DNA of 64,000 nucleotides from Lacunisphaera limnophila (GTDB lineage: Bacteria; Verrucomicrobiota; Verrucomicrobiia; Opitutales; Opitutaceae): contig NZ_CP016094.1 of NCBI RefSeq assembly GCF_001746835.1, forward strand, positions 744,001-808,000, given 5' to 3'. A model generated the notes under the pieces. The model saw only the letters and a program-made list of their open reading frames with translations. It was not told the origin of the DNA and made no database searches. The first letter of the stretch is position 1. Each line of letters starts with the position of its first letter. Position numbers and translations under genes: made by a program. Shown here one piece after another: positions 1-9,673 of the stretch.

Positions 1-3000
1 TCGGTCAGCGCCTGCTCGGAGATCGTGCCGTCGGGCCAGCGGACGGTGAGCCGGCGCGGCGGATTGCCCTGGCTCCAGCCGAAGAAAGCGCCGGTATCGC
101 TCTGACTGTAATAACCTCCGCCGGCTGAGATCTCCGCGAATTGCGTGGTGCCGTCGGTCAGTGCCAGCTGGAGGCGGGCGCCGATGGCGGTCGCGTTGCC
201 CGGCCGGCCGCGCAGTCGCACTTGGAAGGAATGCCGGCCTGGGATCCCTTCGTTGCGCCAGGCCAGGGTCGTGGCGTTGTTCCGGCTCAAGAGGAAATCC
301 GGCCAACCGTCGGCGTCGAGATCGAGCACGACCAGGGCCTTGGCATCGCCCGGCACGACCAGACCGCTCTGGGCCGGTTCCACGGCGGTGAAGGTGCCGC
401 GACCGTCGCCGCGCAGCAACTGGCTGAGGCCGCCATCAAACCGGCCGACCCCCGGATTCGGGGCAAAGGAGTTCTGCACGGCATAGAGGTCCGCGAGGCC
501 ATCGCCGTCAAAGTCGCCGGCCACCATGCCTTGGATCGGCGCAATCTGGGCGATGCGGGGGAGCGGGCTGAAGCGATAGCTGCCACCCGGCTGGCTCAGG
601 AAGACACCGCTTTGGAGCTCGGTGGCCGCGAAGCGCCGCGCGGCGGCCAGCCGGTCGGCGCCGAGCAAGTCGGGCAGCGTGGCCCGGGCATAGGGATCGT
701 TGCGCGGGAAACGCTGCAGAATGGCCGGAATCTGGCCGCCGAGTTCCTTCCGGGTGCGCCGGGGGTAAAGCTTGTCGCCCTCCTGATAGGCCTCGACGAG
801 TTGAAGGGCGTTTCCGCCCTTGAAATTACCCAGGAAAATCAGCGCGGGCGGCTGGGTGAGGGTGTTGAGACCGGTGTTGCCGGCGGCGTAATCGAGCCGG
901 CCGTCGCCGTTGAAATCGGCCGCGGCCAGGGAGGTCCACGCGCCGTCACCGGCGGCAGCGAAACCCGCGGCGGCAGACTGGTCCGAGAAGCCCCGGCCCG
1001 CGTCATTGCGGAAGTAACGCACCCCACCCCACTCCAGTGCCAGGAGGAGGTCCACCCAGCCGTCGCCGTCGACATCGCTCCACAGGGCGGACCGGACCAG
1101 GCCGGCCTCGCGCAGGGCCGGGGCCAGGGTATCGGTCACATCCTCGAAACGGCCGCCGGTGTTGCGCAGGAGGGCGCTGCGCGGTGGCTGCGGGTAGCGG
1201 CCCGGCAGCACGCGGCCCCCGAGAAACACATCGAGGCGGCCGTCCCGGTCGAAATCCGCGGCGACCGCGGCACCGACGCTGAGCGGCAGCGTCGGCAAGG
1301 CGTCGGGCACCGGGGTGAACCCGGCGCCGCTGTTGTGATGGAGCACCGGCTGAAAATAGGGCGAGTTCGCCGCACGGTTGACCCCCGCCTTGGTCTGGAG
1401 CAAGTCAGGCAAACCGTCGCCGTCGGCATCCAGCAGCAGGAGCGGGCCGTCGTCGACCGGCGAGGCCGGCAGATTGCCCGCAGTGGCGAAACGTTCGGCG
1501 GCTCGCAGCACGATCTGCGCAGGGCTTCGGCCCGTGCCCCCCAAGACCAGGTCGGTCTGGCCATCCTGGTTGAGGTCACCCAGCGCCAGCGCGGGCCCGA
1601 GCCGGTCGAAGCGGACGGGGACCAAGGGCTGGCTTTCCTGGTCGAAGCTTTCCTCTGCCTTCAGGTCAAGACCGGTGGCGGCCTTGACCGCAGTGAACTG
1701 GGTCGGGGATGCGACCGGTGGCGCGGCGGGCCGCGCCAGTCCGGCCGGCTCCGTGATCGTGAGCTTCCGCTCGGCGCGGATATCGGTGAAGCGCTGCGTG
1801 TGGCCGCTCGGCCACTCGACCGTCAGGCGGGTGATGATCGTCTCCTCGCCCAGGCCGAAGTGGAGGATGGGTTCGCTGGAGGAGAGGTAACCGCGGGCCA
1901 GGGTGAGGGTGCGCACCTGCGAGCCGGTCGCGGTCTCGATCCGGACGGTGCCACCGACGCCGTAGCGGTTGGAAACCGTCCCCCGCAGCGCGATCACCAG
2001 CCGGTGGCCGGTCGGGCTGTCGTTGCGCAGCACCGTGGGGTGGTCCTCATGGTTGGCGTAGATCACATCCAGATCGCCGTCGCCGTCGAAGTCGCCGTAG
2101 GCCGCGCCGAAGCTCACCCCCGTCTGGTTCAAGCCCCACGCCGCGCCGACCTCCTCGAAGCGGAGGTCGCCCAGGTTGCGGTAGGCGAGATTGGCTTCCG
2201 CCAGCTTGGGACTGCCGCGCATCAGGCCCACGCGCTCGGGGAAGGTCTCGGCCATCACCATGCGGTCGAGCAAGTCGACATTCTGGTATTCGCGGATCAT
2301 GCCGTTGGTCACGTGCAGGTCGACGCGGCCGTCGTTGTCGAGGTCCTCGAACCGGACCGACCAGGTCCAGTCCGTCGCGTCGAGCCCGGCCAGGTGCGCG
2401 GCCTCGAGGACGCGGCCCGTCCCGGTGTTGAGAAAAAGCGTGTTGCGCGAGGTTTGCAGCGCTTCCCCGGCCGCCGGTTCCGGCGTGCCGGTCTTCAGGG
2501 TCCGCGAGTAGGCCATGCCACGGTGATCCTTCTCGTGGCTGGTCGCGGCCATGTCCGCCACCAACAGGTCGGGCCGGCCGTCGTTGTTGAGGTCGCCCTG
2601 GTCCGCGCCCATCGAGGAATACGGCATGACGGGCACCACGCGGTGGATGACGTCGGTGAAGGTGCCGTCGCGGTTGTTGCGGTAAAGCTTGTCCGGCGCG
2701 GTGAAATCGTTGGCGACGTAGAGGTCGGGCCAGCCGTCGCCGTCGTGGTCCCACACGGCGGTGCCGTGCGCGAGGTTTTCGTCGGTGATGCCGGCGCGGA
2801 CCGTGACGTCCTCGAAGGTGCCGTCGCCGCGATTATGGAACAGATAATCGCGCTGCCCGTTCGGGGCCTTGACCGTGTCGAGCAGGTTGGTCTGCACATA
2901 GACATCGAGCCAGCCGTCGCGATCGTAGTCGAAGAAGGTCCCGAGACCGCTCGCATCCGTCACCGCCAGGCCGCGGCGCTGCGCCTCCTCCTGGAAGGTG

Positions 3001-3572
3001 CCGTCGCCGCGGCTGATGTAGAGGAGGTTCGGCGCGGCGAAGCGGCAGACGTAGAGGTCGAGCCAGCCGTCGTTGTTCACATCGGCCCACGCGGCGCCTT
3101 GCGTCCACTCGGGCCGGTCGGTCCGGAGCAGGTCCGCGGGCGCAGCCAAGCCCGCCGTGACGGTGACGTCGGCGAATTTCCAGTCGCCCAGATTGCGGAA
3201 AAGCCGGCCGGGACCGGTCTTGCTGACGACGAAGACATCCGGTCGGCCATCCCGGTCAAAATCGGCGACGGCGACGCCGGTGCCGAGCGAGCCGTTCATC
3301 AACTCGGTGTAGTGTTTGCCCCACATCTGGGGATCACCGTAGTGATTCATGGCCTTGATACCGGTTGCTTCGGGCGACAGCGCCGTGAACAGGGTCCGGC
3401 CGGCCGGAGCCGAGCGTGCGGCGAACGGAGCTTCACTGAGCCCGGGATCGGCGGCCCGTAGGACCGTGATGAGCGCCGATAAACCGATCAGCGCGACCGC
3501 CCCGTGCAGGCCGGCCAAGCGCGGCCCGCGGCAGACTACAGATTTTTTCCAGGCGGGCTGCGCGGTGGCCAT
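1..3572 (-). CDS. FG-GAP/VCBS repeat protein with ASPIC/UnbV domains (partial, 3' end off window)
   Basis: The reading frame is open from an ATG at 3572 to the left edge, about 1190 codons, so the C-terminus is missing. An N-terminal hydrophobic stretch (about residues 20-40) suggests export. The body is made of repeated FG-GAP/VCBS blades recognisable by aspartate-rich calcium-type loops such as VAVADFDRDGRPDVFV, WADVNNDGWLDLYV and FFDYDRDGWLDVYV. Near the middle (around 1750-1850) and again at the left edge there are ASPIC/UnbV-like segments (RFTDIRAERKLTI; RRLTVRWPDGT). Family members are secreted or surface proteins, often found beside TonB-dependent receptors in Opitutaceae and Bacteroidota; the substrate is unknown. 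It follows the receptor on the same strand, but a terminator at 3738-3769 separates them, so it probably has its own promoter in 3573-3737. The large open frame on the opposite strand is a GC-driven shadow. Confidence 0.85.
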   Translation of the reverse strand, partial: MATAQPAWKKSVVCRGPRLAGLHGAVALIGLSALITVLRAADPGLSEAPFAARSAPAGRTLFTALSPEATGIKAMNHYGDPQMWGKHYTELMNGSLGTGVAVADFDRDGRPDVFVVSKTGPGRLFRNLGDWKFADVTVTAGLAAPADLLRTDRPEWTQGAAWADVNNDGWLDLYVCRFAAPNLLYISRGDGTFQEEAQRRGLAVTDASGLGTFFDYDRDGWLDVYVQTNLLDTVKAPNGQRDYLFHNRGDGTFEDVTVRAGITDENLAHGTAVWDHDGDGWPDLYVANDFTAPDKLYRNNRDGTFTDVIHRVVPVMPYSSMGADQGDLNNDGRPDLLVADMAATSHEKDHRGMAYSRTLKTGTPEPAAGEALQTSRNTLFLNTGTGRVLEAAHLAGLDATDWTWSVRFEDLDNDGRVDLHVTNGMIREYQNVDLLDRMVMAETFPERVGLMRGSPKLAEANLAYRNLGDLRFEEVGAAWGLNQTGVSFGAAYGDFDGDGDLDVIYANHEDHPTVLRNDSPTGHRLVIALRGTVSNRYGVGGTVRIETATGSQVRTLTLARGYLSSSEPILHFGLGEETIITRLTVEWPSGHTQRFTDIRAERKLTITEPAGLARPAAPPVASPTQFTAVKAATGLDLKAEESFDQESQPLVPVRFDRLGPALALGDLNQDGQTDLVLGGTGRSPAQIVLRAAERFATAGNLPASPVDDGPLLLLDADGDGLPDLLQTKAGVNRAANSPYFQPVLHHNSGAGFTPVPDALPTLPLSVGAAVAADFDRDGRLDVFLGGRVLPGRYPQPPRSALLRNTGGRFEDVTDTLAPALREAGLVRSALWSDVDGDGWVDLLLALEWGGVRYFRNDAGRGFSDQSAAAGFAAAGDGAWTSLAAADFNGDGRLDYAAGNTGLNTLTQPPALIFLGNFKGGNALQLVEAYQEGDKLYPRRTRKELGGQIPAILQRFPRNDPYARATLPDLLGADRLAAARRFAATELQSGVFLSQPGGSYRFSPLPRIAQIAPIQGMVAGDFDGDGLADLYAVQNSFAPNPGVGRFDGGLSQLLRGDGRGTFTAVEPAQSGLVVPGDAKALVVLDLDADGWPDFLLSRNNATTLAWRNEGIPGRHSFQVRLRGRPGNATAIGARLQLALTDGTTQFAEISAGGGYYSQSDTGAFFGWSQGNPPRRLTVRWPDGTISEQALT

Positions 3573-3737
3573 CGGCGGTGGGGAAAAGGCAGGGCGAACG
3601 GGAGAAAGGGGTGGGCGGGAACCTAGGAAGCCGGGTGCGGTGGTTGCTCGGCAAGACCATAGTTTTATCCATTGCCGGGCGGCCTCGTCGAATCCGGTCC
3701 GGCCACCTCTCGTGGCCAGAGTCATTGCGGCCGGGGC

Positions 3738-3769
3738 AAAAAAAAGCGCCTCTCCCGAGGGAGAGGCGC
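3738..3769 (-). terminator. Rho-independent terminator of the TonB-dependent receptor gene
   Basis: On the minus strand a hairpin with arms GCGCCTCTCCC and GGGAGAGGCGC (3746-3769) is followed at once by eight T residues (3738-3745). It lies 25 bases past the receptor stop codon. The arms are perfectly complementary; the outer ten pairs with a four-base loop are the likely structure. Confidence 0.9.
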
Positions 3770-3794
3770 GAAGTGCTAAATCAGGTCGGATCGC

Positions 3795-6700
3795 TTAGAA
3801 CCGGAAGTTGTTCGACAGCGACCAGTACTGACGGGGCGCGATGCGATAACCGGCCGGCGAACCATCAGGCTGGACCGTGATCGGGATCAGGCTGTTGCCC
3901 TTGCCGACGCTGCGGACGTTGAGCTGGATGCGCCAGTCAACCTTGTTGAACAGCTTGCGGCCATAACCCACCCAGAGATCCACATCGGTCTCGGCCGGCC
4001 CCTTGTAGGGGTTGGCGATGTCGAAGTTGATCTTGGACGGATTGGTGGGATTCGGGATCGGAGCATAACCGATCACGACGTCGCTCTGCCAGCGCAGGGC
4101 GCCACCGACGTTCACGCCCTTCAAACGACCCTCGGAGAAGTCGTAGTTCGAGATGGCGTTGACGCGCCACTCGCGCATTTCCGGCACGTTGGTGCCTTCC
4201 TGCAGCGCGCGGGCGGCATACTCGGAGCCGACGTTCTGGTTCCACTGGAACAGGGCGGTCTCGTTGCCGGCGCCACCCCACCAGATGCGGAGATCACCAC
4301 CCGGACGGAAGGTCGCGCCGTTGATGTCGGTCGCGGTCTTGTTCAGGAAGGTGTCGTACGCAGCGACGAACTCGGCGAGGTTGGCACCACCGATGTTCTT
4401 GCGGCTGGCGAAGGTCTTGCTCGCATTGAGCGTCAGACGCCAGTTGCGGGTCGGCTGGGCATTGAACTCAACCTCGTAACCCTCGGAGAAGCTGTCCTCC
4501 GTGAGCGCGAAGCCGGTCGGCGTGGTGTTGGAAACCATGCCGGTGCGGGTCGCCGGATTGATGCCCCAGGCGGCATACATCTTCTTGGCGATCGGGTCCT
4601 GCTGCCAGGCGCGCCAGGCGGCGATGGACGCGGCCTCGCGGTCGGGCGCATCGGTCCAGTTGGCGCGGGAGTAGGTCGGGTCGGTGCTGATACCGGCGGA
4701 GTCACCGAAGCCGGTCCAGTTGTACTCGAAGACGTTGACCCAGTCACCGGACCAGGCCTGCGAGGCACCGAGGAACCACGTGCCGCCGAGGCCGGAGCTG
4801 CTGGCGTCGGTGACGGCGGTCTCGTACTTGTTGACCTTCAGGGAGTACTTGCCGTCCTTGGTCTCGAGCAGGATGCCGAGATCCTTCGTGGTACCGGCGG
4901 GCAGCGGGATCTCCTGATTGTAGATGTCAACGCGACCGGCGAAGGGCTGGAAGTTCTCGGCCTTGTTGTAGAAGAACGAGACACGGACCGGGAGCTTCTC
5001 GGCGAGGTTCTTGACCACCGGGAGTTCATCCAAGTGGGCCACGATCGAGTAGCTGCGGGAGGTGCCGTCGAGTTCGTTCCACTTGGCAGCGTCGAGGCTG
5101 TAGTTCGAACCCCACTTCAGGTAAGCCATCGCGTTGCCCGGGGCCGACGCATTGATGCCGCTGGCGTTCTGCGAGTATTCCGCGGAACCGGCGGTGTCTT
5201 CACGATAGCCATAGGTACCAACGAGGCCGCCGTTGAACAGGTGGGCCTGCCACACGAAGGCCTTGGACTCAGTCTTGTTACGACGGAGACGGGCGCTGTT
5301 GGTGAGGAGGTCGCGGTTCTGCTGCGAGGTCTCGGAGTCCGTGATCGTGAACGGCTTGTTGGACCAGCCGACGTAGTTGGCGTGGTTCTCCGACTGCGTG
5401 CTGTTGCGGTTCGTGCTGCCGACCGGGTAGTACTGGTTCTCGAAGAAGGCACCCGGGTCGACGCCCGGAGCGTTCCAGGTCGAGTCGAAGAAGCGGATCG
5501 TGCCGCTCGTCGCATTGTTCAGGTTCTGGAGGCGGGGCAGGTAGGCACCGGAGGCCGTGGAGGCACCGGCGAGCGAGCCGCCGAGGTAGATCACGCGGTT
5601 GACCGCGAAACCGTTGTCGGTGAAACGGATGCCGTTACCGCCATCGAACAGGGTCCGATAGCCGTCGTCGAGCACCGCATAACGCTGCCAGCTGCGATCC
5701 TCGCGCTCGAGGGTGTCTTCGGCATACAGACCGGTGAAGGTGTGGCGGCCGAGGAAGTTGGCGATCATGCTGTCCGAAGACTTCTTGGTGAAGTCGTGGG
5801 TGAAGAAGGCCGTCGCCCGCATGGATTCACGGGAGGACTCGTAGCTGCGATTGCCGCCCTGACCGCTGTCGGTCACGAAGGGGCGACCGACGTTCGGGTT
5901 GGGCGTACCGTTCTGGAACGGGATGCCGTCCTTGCCGGCGGCGGTGCCGTCGGAGTAGACGCTCATGATGTCGATGTAGATGGCCTGGCGTTCGCCATCG
6001 AGCAGGGCCAGCTGACCGTTGTCGTAATTCTGCTGGTTATAAACCACCTCGAAGCCGAACTTGTCGTCCATGAAGGTCTGGGCGATGGAGGCCGAGAAGG
6101 AGTCGAAGCCGGACCACTCCGACTTGTTCGGGCCGTCCAGGAGGTTGTTGTAGAAGTCGAACACGCTGGCGTCGGCCAGCTGGATGTTCTTGTAGATACC
6201 GAACTCCGAGTAGGGCAGGCCGGCCGCGCGAGCGAAGCTCGAGGCGGTGGCGATGCCAACCGGGCGGTGGAAGGCGGATTCGCCCACGCCGCCGTCGACG
6301 CCGCCGGAGGAGTTGAGGCCGCGGGTCTCGCGGGTCTCCCAGATCCAGTAGCTCGGGGTGCCGCCGTCGGTGGCGAAGAACGCGTTCGGGCCGCCGAACT
6401 GCTGGCCGTAGTTACCGAGCCAGGGCTGGTAGTAGGGGCTCAGCTGGCCGGAGTTGGCGCCGCCGTTGATCTTCTGACGGGCCTGGCCGTGGTTGTCGCG
6501 GCCGGAGTTGTCATCCATCACGACGTGCGGGTTGAACGTCTGCTTGTTCAGGTTCTGGATGACGCGGAGGTCGCCCTTCGAAACGTTGCGGACCACGCCC
6601 GTGGCCGGGTCGCGGATGCGGCCGTTCTCAATGAACGTGCCGTTGGTGCTGCCGGTCTTGAACCACGGCGTGATGAGATCGAGCGGGGGCAGCGTGCGGG

Positions 6701-7553
6701 GACGGTTGCTGCTGATGTCACCCTTCTCGAAGCTGGCCTTCACGATGGTGCGGGCCGAACCCTTGCGCAGGAACTTGGGTTCCCAGCGGACGGCGCCCAT
6801 GTAGCGCTTGTCGTCTTCAAAGGCCGGATCCTGCTGGAATTTTTCCTGCTCGTTGACCGCCATCAGGCGGACCGCCAGCTCATCCTTGAGGATGACCCGG
6901 TTGAAGTCCACGGTGACGCGGGCGCTGCCGTACTGGTCGGTCTGGAAGCCGACCTCGTTGGCGTTGCGGTAGGAGGCCTGCTTGAGGCCGACGTTGATGA
7001 TACCGGCCGGCGAGCCCTGGCCGAACAGGATGGAGTTCGGTCCGCGCTGCAGGTCGACGCGATCAACGTTGAACCCGTCCCACGGAATGTCGGACAGGAA
7101 GTAATCACGGGTGTTGTCCGCGGCCGCCAGACCGCGCACGCGCGTGTTCTGGTTGGGATTCACGAAGCGGGAGGACTCGTCGAGGAACGAACCGTCGCCG
7201 GTGCCGGCGAAGTTACCCGAGAGATTGCCGACTTCCGTGCCGACGGTGTACTGCAGCAACGATTCGTTGCTGGTCGCACCGATGTCACGGAGGAACTGGC
7301 TGTTGATGACCGTGACCGCGTTGCCGATGTCGCGCAGTTCCGTGTTCAAACGGTTGCCGGCGAGGGTGGTGGCGGTGGAGTAGCCGGTGTCATCATCAGC
7401 TGAGACTTCGAACGGTGAGAGCACCAGCACATCTTCTTCAGATGCCTGGGCCACCGGTTGTGCTGTCGTCTGTGCAAATCCCCACGTGGAGGAAAGCACG
7501 ATGGTGCCGAGCATGGATAGCCCGCACCGCAGTGTGCGATTCTTGGTGTTCAT
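3795..7553 (-). CDS. TonB-dependent outer-membrane receptor, Opitutaceae type
   Basis: A 1252-residue outer-membrane transporter. The start was placed at the ATG at 7553 because it gives a clean signal peptide (basic MNTKNRTLR, a hydrophobic core, cleavage near FAQ); an in-frame ATG at 7619 adds 22 residues without signal character. After the signal comes the motif VLSPFEVSADDDTGY, likely serving as TonB box and linker, then a plug domain (about residues 70-230, with VRGLAAADNTRDYF and VDRVDLQRGPNSILFGQGSPAG) and a long beta barrel ending in NNFRF with the usual terminal aromatic residue. TonB/ExbBD are not in the window. The gene runs divergently from xylulokinase with about 214 bases between, so a role in pentose or xylan oligomer uptake is possible but is only inference from position. 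No strong Shine-Dalgarno sequence is visible. Confidence 0.93.
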   Translation of the reverse strand: MNTKNRTLRCGLSMLGTIVLSSTWGFAQTTAQPVAQASEEDVLVLSPFEVSADDDTGYSTATTLAGNRLNTELRDIGNAVTVINSQFLRDIGATSNESLLQYTVGTEVGNLSGNFAGTGDGSFLDESSRFVNPNQNTRVRGLAAADNTRDYFLSDIPWDGFNVDRVDLQRGPNSILFGQGSPAGIINVGLKQASYRNANEVGFQTDQYGSARVTVDFNRVILKDELAVRLMAVNEQEKFQQDPAFEDDKRYMGAVRWEPKFLRKGSARTIVKASFEKGDISSNRPRTLPPLDLITPWFKTGSTNGTFIENGRIRDPATGVVRNVSKGDLRVIQNLNKQTFNPHVVMDDNSGRDNHGQARQKINGGANSGQLSPYYQPWLGNYGQQFGGPNAFFATDGGTPSYWIWETRETRGLNSSGGVDGGVGESAFHRPVGIATASSFARAAGLPYSEFGIYKNIQLADASVFDFYNNLLDGPNKSEWSGFDSFSASIAQTFMDDKFGFEVVYNQQNYDNGQLALLDGERQAIYIDIMSVYSDGTAAGKDGIPFQNGTPNPNVGRPFVTDSGQGGNRSYESSRESMRATAFFTHDFTKKSSDSMIANFLGRHTFTGLYAEDTLEREDRSWQRYAVLDDGYRTLFDGGNGIRFTDNGFAVNRVIYLGGSLAGASTASGAYLPRLQNLNNATSGTIRFFDSTWNAPGVDPGAFFENQYYPVGSTNRNSTQSENHANYVGWSNKPFTITDSETSQQNRDLLTNSARLRRNKTESKAFVWQAHLFNGGLVGTYGYREDTAGSAEYSQNASGINASAPGNAMAYLKWGSNYSLDAAKWNELDGTSRSYSIVAHLDELPVVKNLAEKLPVRVSFFYNKAENFQPFAGRVDIYNQEIPLPAGTTKDLGILLETKDGKYSLKVNKYETAVTDASSSGLGGTWFLGASQAWSGDWVNVFEYNWTGFGDSAGISTDPTYSRANWTDAPDREAASIAAWRAWQQDPIAKKMYAAWGINPATRTGMVSNTTPTGFALTEDSFSEGYEVEFNAQPTRNWRLTLNASKTFASRKNIGGANLAEFVAAYDTFLNKTATDINGATFRPGGDLRIWWGGAGNETALFQWNQNVGSEYAARALQEGTNVPEMREWRVNAISNYDFSEGRLKGVNVGGALRWQSDVVIGYAPIPNPTNPSKINFDIANPYKGPAETDVDLWVGYGRKLFNKVDWRIQLNVRSVGKGNSLIPITVQPDGSPAGYRIAPRQYWSLSNNFRF

Positions 7554-7767
7554 ACGAGGTAACGAGGTAAGGTTCGGGGTGTAGTGACCTGGGGAGGTCG
7601 AGAACCTAGGGTGCGACACGACAAACGAACAGGGGGGTGGTTACAAAGACACGCTTAGTCTAACTGTAGCGCGATTTCGGGATAGCCTCCCCCCGGGGGT
7701 ACGGGGTTAATTTATTTCCCCCACCCTACACCGGATCCGGCATTCTGCATCCTCAAACTTACTCCCC

Positions 7768-9261
7768 ATGTCCCTTTTCATCGGCATCGACAGCGGCACC
7801 CAGAGCACCAAGGCGGTCGTCCTCGACCTCACCACCGGCAAAATCATCGCCGAGGCCCGCGCGCCGCACACGCTCATCGCCGGCCTGCCCGCCGGCCACA
7901 TGGAGCAGCACCCGCAGGAATGGACCGCGGCCCTCGACTCCGTGATCCAGCAGGTCGCCGCCCGGATCGACGGCTCCCGCGTGCGCGGGATCGGCGTCTC
8001 CGGCCAACAGCACGGCTTCGTGCCCCTCGACGCCCAGGGCGCGGTCATCCGCCCCGCCAAACTCTGGTGCGACACCAGCACCATCCAGGAATGCGCGATT
8101 CTCACGAAGAAGCTCGGGGGCACCAAGGCGGCGATCCGCACCGCCGGCCTTGCCTTTCTCCCCGGCTTCACCGCCCCGAAGATCCTCTGGCTGAAGCGCC
8201 ATGAGCCCACGAATTACAAGCGCCTGCGCCACGTCCTGCTCCCGCACGACTACCTGAATTACCACCTCACCGGGAACTACTTCATGGAGCATGGCGACGC
8301 CTCGGGCACCGCACTCATGGATGTGCGCCGCCGCACCTGGTCGCAGCCCGTGATCAAGGCCATCGACAAAAATCTGGCCGACTGGCTGCCCCCGCTCTCC
8401 GCCTCGCACCAGTCCGCCGGCACGCTCCGCCCCGCCCTCGCCCAGCAATACGGCTTCTCGTCGGATGTCATCGTGAGCGCCGGCGGCGGTGACAACATGA
8501 TGGGCGCCATCGGCACCGGCAACGTCGCCCCGGGCGTCGTCTCCGCCAGCCTCGGCACCAGCGGCACGATCTACGCCTACAGCGCGAAGCCCGTGGTCGA
8601 CCCCGCCGGCGAGATCGCCGCCTTCTGCTCGTCGACCGGCGGCTGGCTGCCCCTGCTCTGCACGATGAACGTCACCCTCGTGACCGAGCAGTTCCGCGCC
8701 CTCTTCAACTGGGACCACGCCCAGCTCGAGCAGGCGGTCAGCAGCGCCCCCGCCGGCGCCGGCGGGCTCGCCCTCCTCCCCTACTTCACCGGCGAACGCA
8801 CCCCCAACCTGCCGACCGCCACGGGCGTGTTTACCGGACTGAGCCTCGCCACGCTGAACCCCGGCCACCTCGCCCGCGCTGCCATGGAGGGCGTGACCAT
8901 GAACATGAATTATGGCCTCCGCCGCCTCACCGCCCTCGGCATCAAGCCGAAGGAGATCCGCGTGACCGGCGGTGGCTCCCGCTCCGCCTACTGGCGCCAG
9001 ATGATGGCCGACATCTTCGGCGTGCCCGTCGTGGCCATGGTTGAGGACGAGGGTGCCGCCCTCGGCGGCGCCCTGCAGGCCGCCTGGTGCGAGGCTCTCG
9101 CCCAGGGCAAGAAGGCCAAGCTCACCGACTTCACCACCGGCATCGTCGCCCTCAACGAGGCGACCCGCTGCGTGCCCGACGCCAAGCGCAAGGCTCTCTA
9201 CCGCAAGCTGCAGGACCGCCACGACGCCCTCAGCCGGGATCTGCGCCCCCTGTTTCAGTAA
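7768..9261 (+). CDS. xylB: Xylulokinase
   Basis: A 497-residue FGGY-family carbohydrate kinase that phosphorylates D-xylulose at O5 with ATP, feeding the pentose phosphate pathway. The N-terminal phosphate-binding motif FIGIDSGTQSTKAVVLD starts at residue 4. MEQHPQEW, a hallmark of xylulokinases, follows near residue 47. The substrate region GVSGQQHGFVPLD and the C-terminal ATPase motif VTGGGSRSAYWRQMMADIFG are intact, as is the catalytic aspartate region GGGDNMMGAIGTG. Length fits the family. No xylA or xylose regulator lies within the window, so it may serve as a stand-alone sugar kinase, and specificity is called from family motifs. It is divergent from the TonB-dependent receptor. The next downstream gene is a tRNA. 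Confidence 0.93.
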   Translation: MSLFIGIDSGTQSTKAVVLDLTTGKIIAEARAPHTLIAGLPAGHMEQHPQEWTAALDSVIQQVAARIDGSRVRGIGVSGQQHGFVPLDAQGAVIRPAKLWCDTSTIQECAILTKKLGGTKAAIRTAGLAFLPGFTAPKILWLKRHEPTNYKRLRHVLLPHDYLNYHLTGNYFMEHGDASGTALMDVRRRTWSQPVIKAIDKNLADWLPPLSASHQSAGTLRPALAQQYGFSSDVIVSAGGGDNMMGAIGTGNVAPGVVSASLGTSGTIYAYSAKPVVDPAGEIAAFCSSTGGWLPLLCTMNVTLVTEQFRALFNWDHAQLEQAVSSAPAGAGGLALLPYFTGERTPNLPTATGVFTGLSLATLNPGHLARAAMEGVTMNMNYGLRRLTALGIKPKEIRVTGGGSRSAYWRQMMADIFGVPVVAMVEDEGAALGGALQAAWCEALAQGKKAKLTDFTTGIVALNEATRCVPDAKRKALYRKLQDRHDALSRDLRPLFQ

Positions 9262-9326
9262 AACGCCAGGTCGAGAAAAGAGGGTTGATTCGCGGTACCG
9301 GACCCGCAACCTTCGCCCCTCGTCTT

Positions 9327-9403
9327 GGACGCTTAGCTCAGTTGGTTAGAGCACCTGCTTCACACGCAGGGGGTCACTGGTTCGAGTCCAGTAGCGTCCA
9401 CCA
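9327..9403 (+). tRNA. tRNA-Val (anticodon CAC)
   Basis: The 77-base sequence folds into a full cloverleaf. The acceptor arms GGACGCT and AGCGTCC pair perfectly, the D stem is GCTC/GAGC, the anticodon stem is CCTGC/GCAGG with loop TTCACAC (anticodon CAC, reading GUG), and the T stem is ACTGG/CCAGT with loop TTCGAGT. The CCA end is encoded (ACCA at 9400-9403). A repeat element begins directly at the CCA end. Confidence 0.97.
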
Positions 9404-9451
9404 GCCTTCGCTCTTCGAGCTACGGCTCGGCGAGCCAGCCGGGGAAGACGT
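9402..9451 (+). repeat. REP-like element copy 1, abutting tRNA-Val
   Basis: This 50-base segment recurs at 9559-9608 with only two differences. It starts inside the CCA end of the tRNA (CAGCCTTCGCTC...). Each copy is followed about 30-45 bases later by a partial reverse complement of its head (GCGAAGGCTG at 9481, GGAAGGCTG at 9646), so each unit can fold back on itself. Confidence 0.7.
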
Positions 9452-9558
9452 GAACTTGATTGGTGTCCCCGCAGCGCTTGGCGAAGGCTGCCGCGCCGCA
9501 GCCCGTAGGGCGTAGGCGGGCACATCACTGCCCCCCCAACAAACAGCGCCTGCCAACC

Positions 9559-9608
9559 CAGCCTTCGCTCTGCGAGCTACGGCTCGGCAAGCCAGCCGGG
9601 GAAGACGT
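9559..9608 (+). repeat. REP-like element copy 2
   Basis: The second copy of the element at 9402-9451, offset by 157 bases and in the same orientation, with two mismatches in 50. It fills the gap between tRNA-Val and the 3' end of endonuclease III. No reading frame here looks like a real gene. Confidence 0.7.
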
Positions 9609-9673
9609 CGATTTAACAACGCATCTGCGCTGCGATACGCTGGGGGAAGGCTGCCGCCGCGGACGCGAGGCCC

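Noticed and set aside
141-3461. An 1106-codon open frame on the plus strand
   Set aside because: Its repeated VAVEI-type phrases are the antisense reading of the FG-GAP repeats encoded on the minus strand.
5034-7403. A 789-codon open frame on the plus strand
   Set aside because: It is antisense to the TonB-dependent receptor and carries no family motif.
9327-9660. tRNA-Val as an attachment site of an integrated element
   Set aside because: There is no integrase and no far copy of the tRNA 3' end within the window; the repeated segment is short and tandem.
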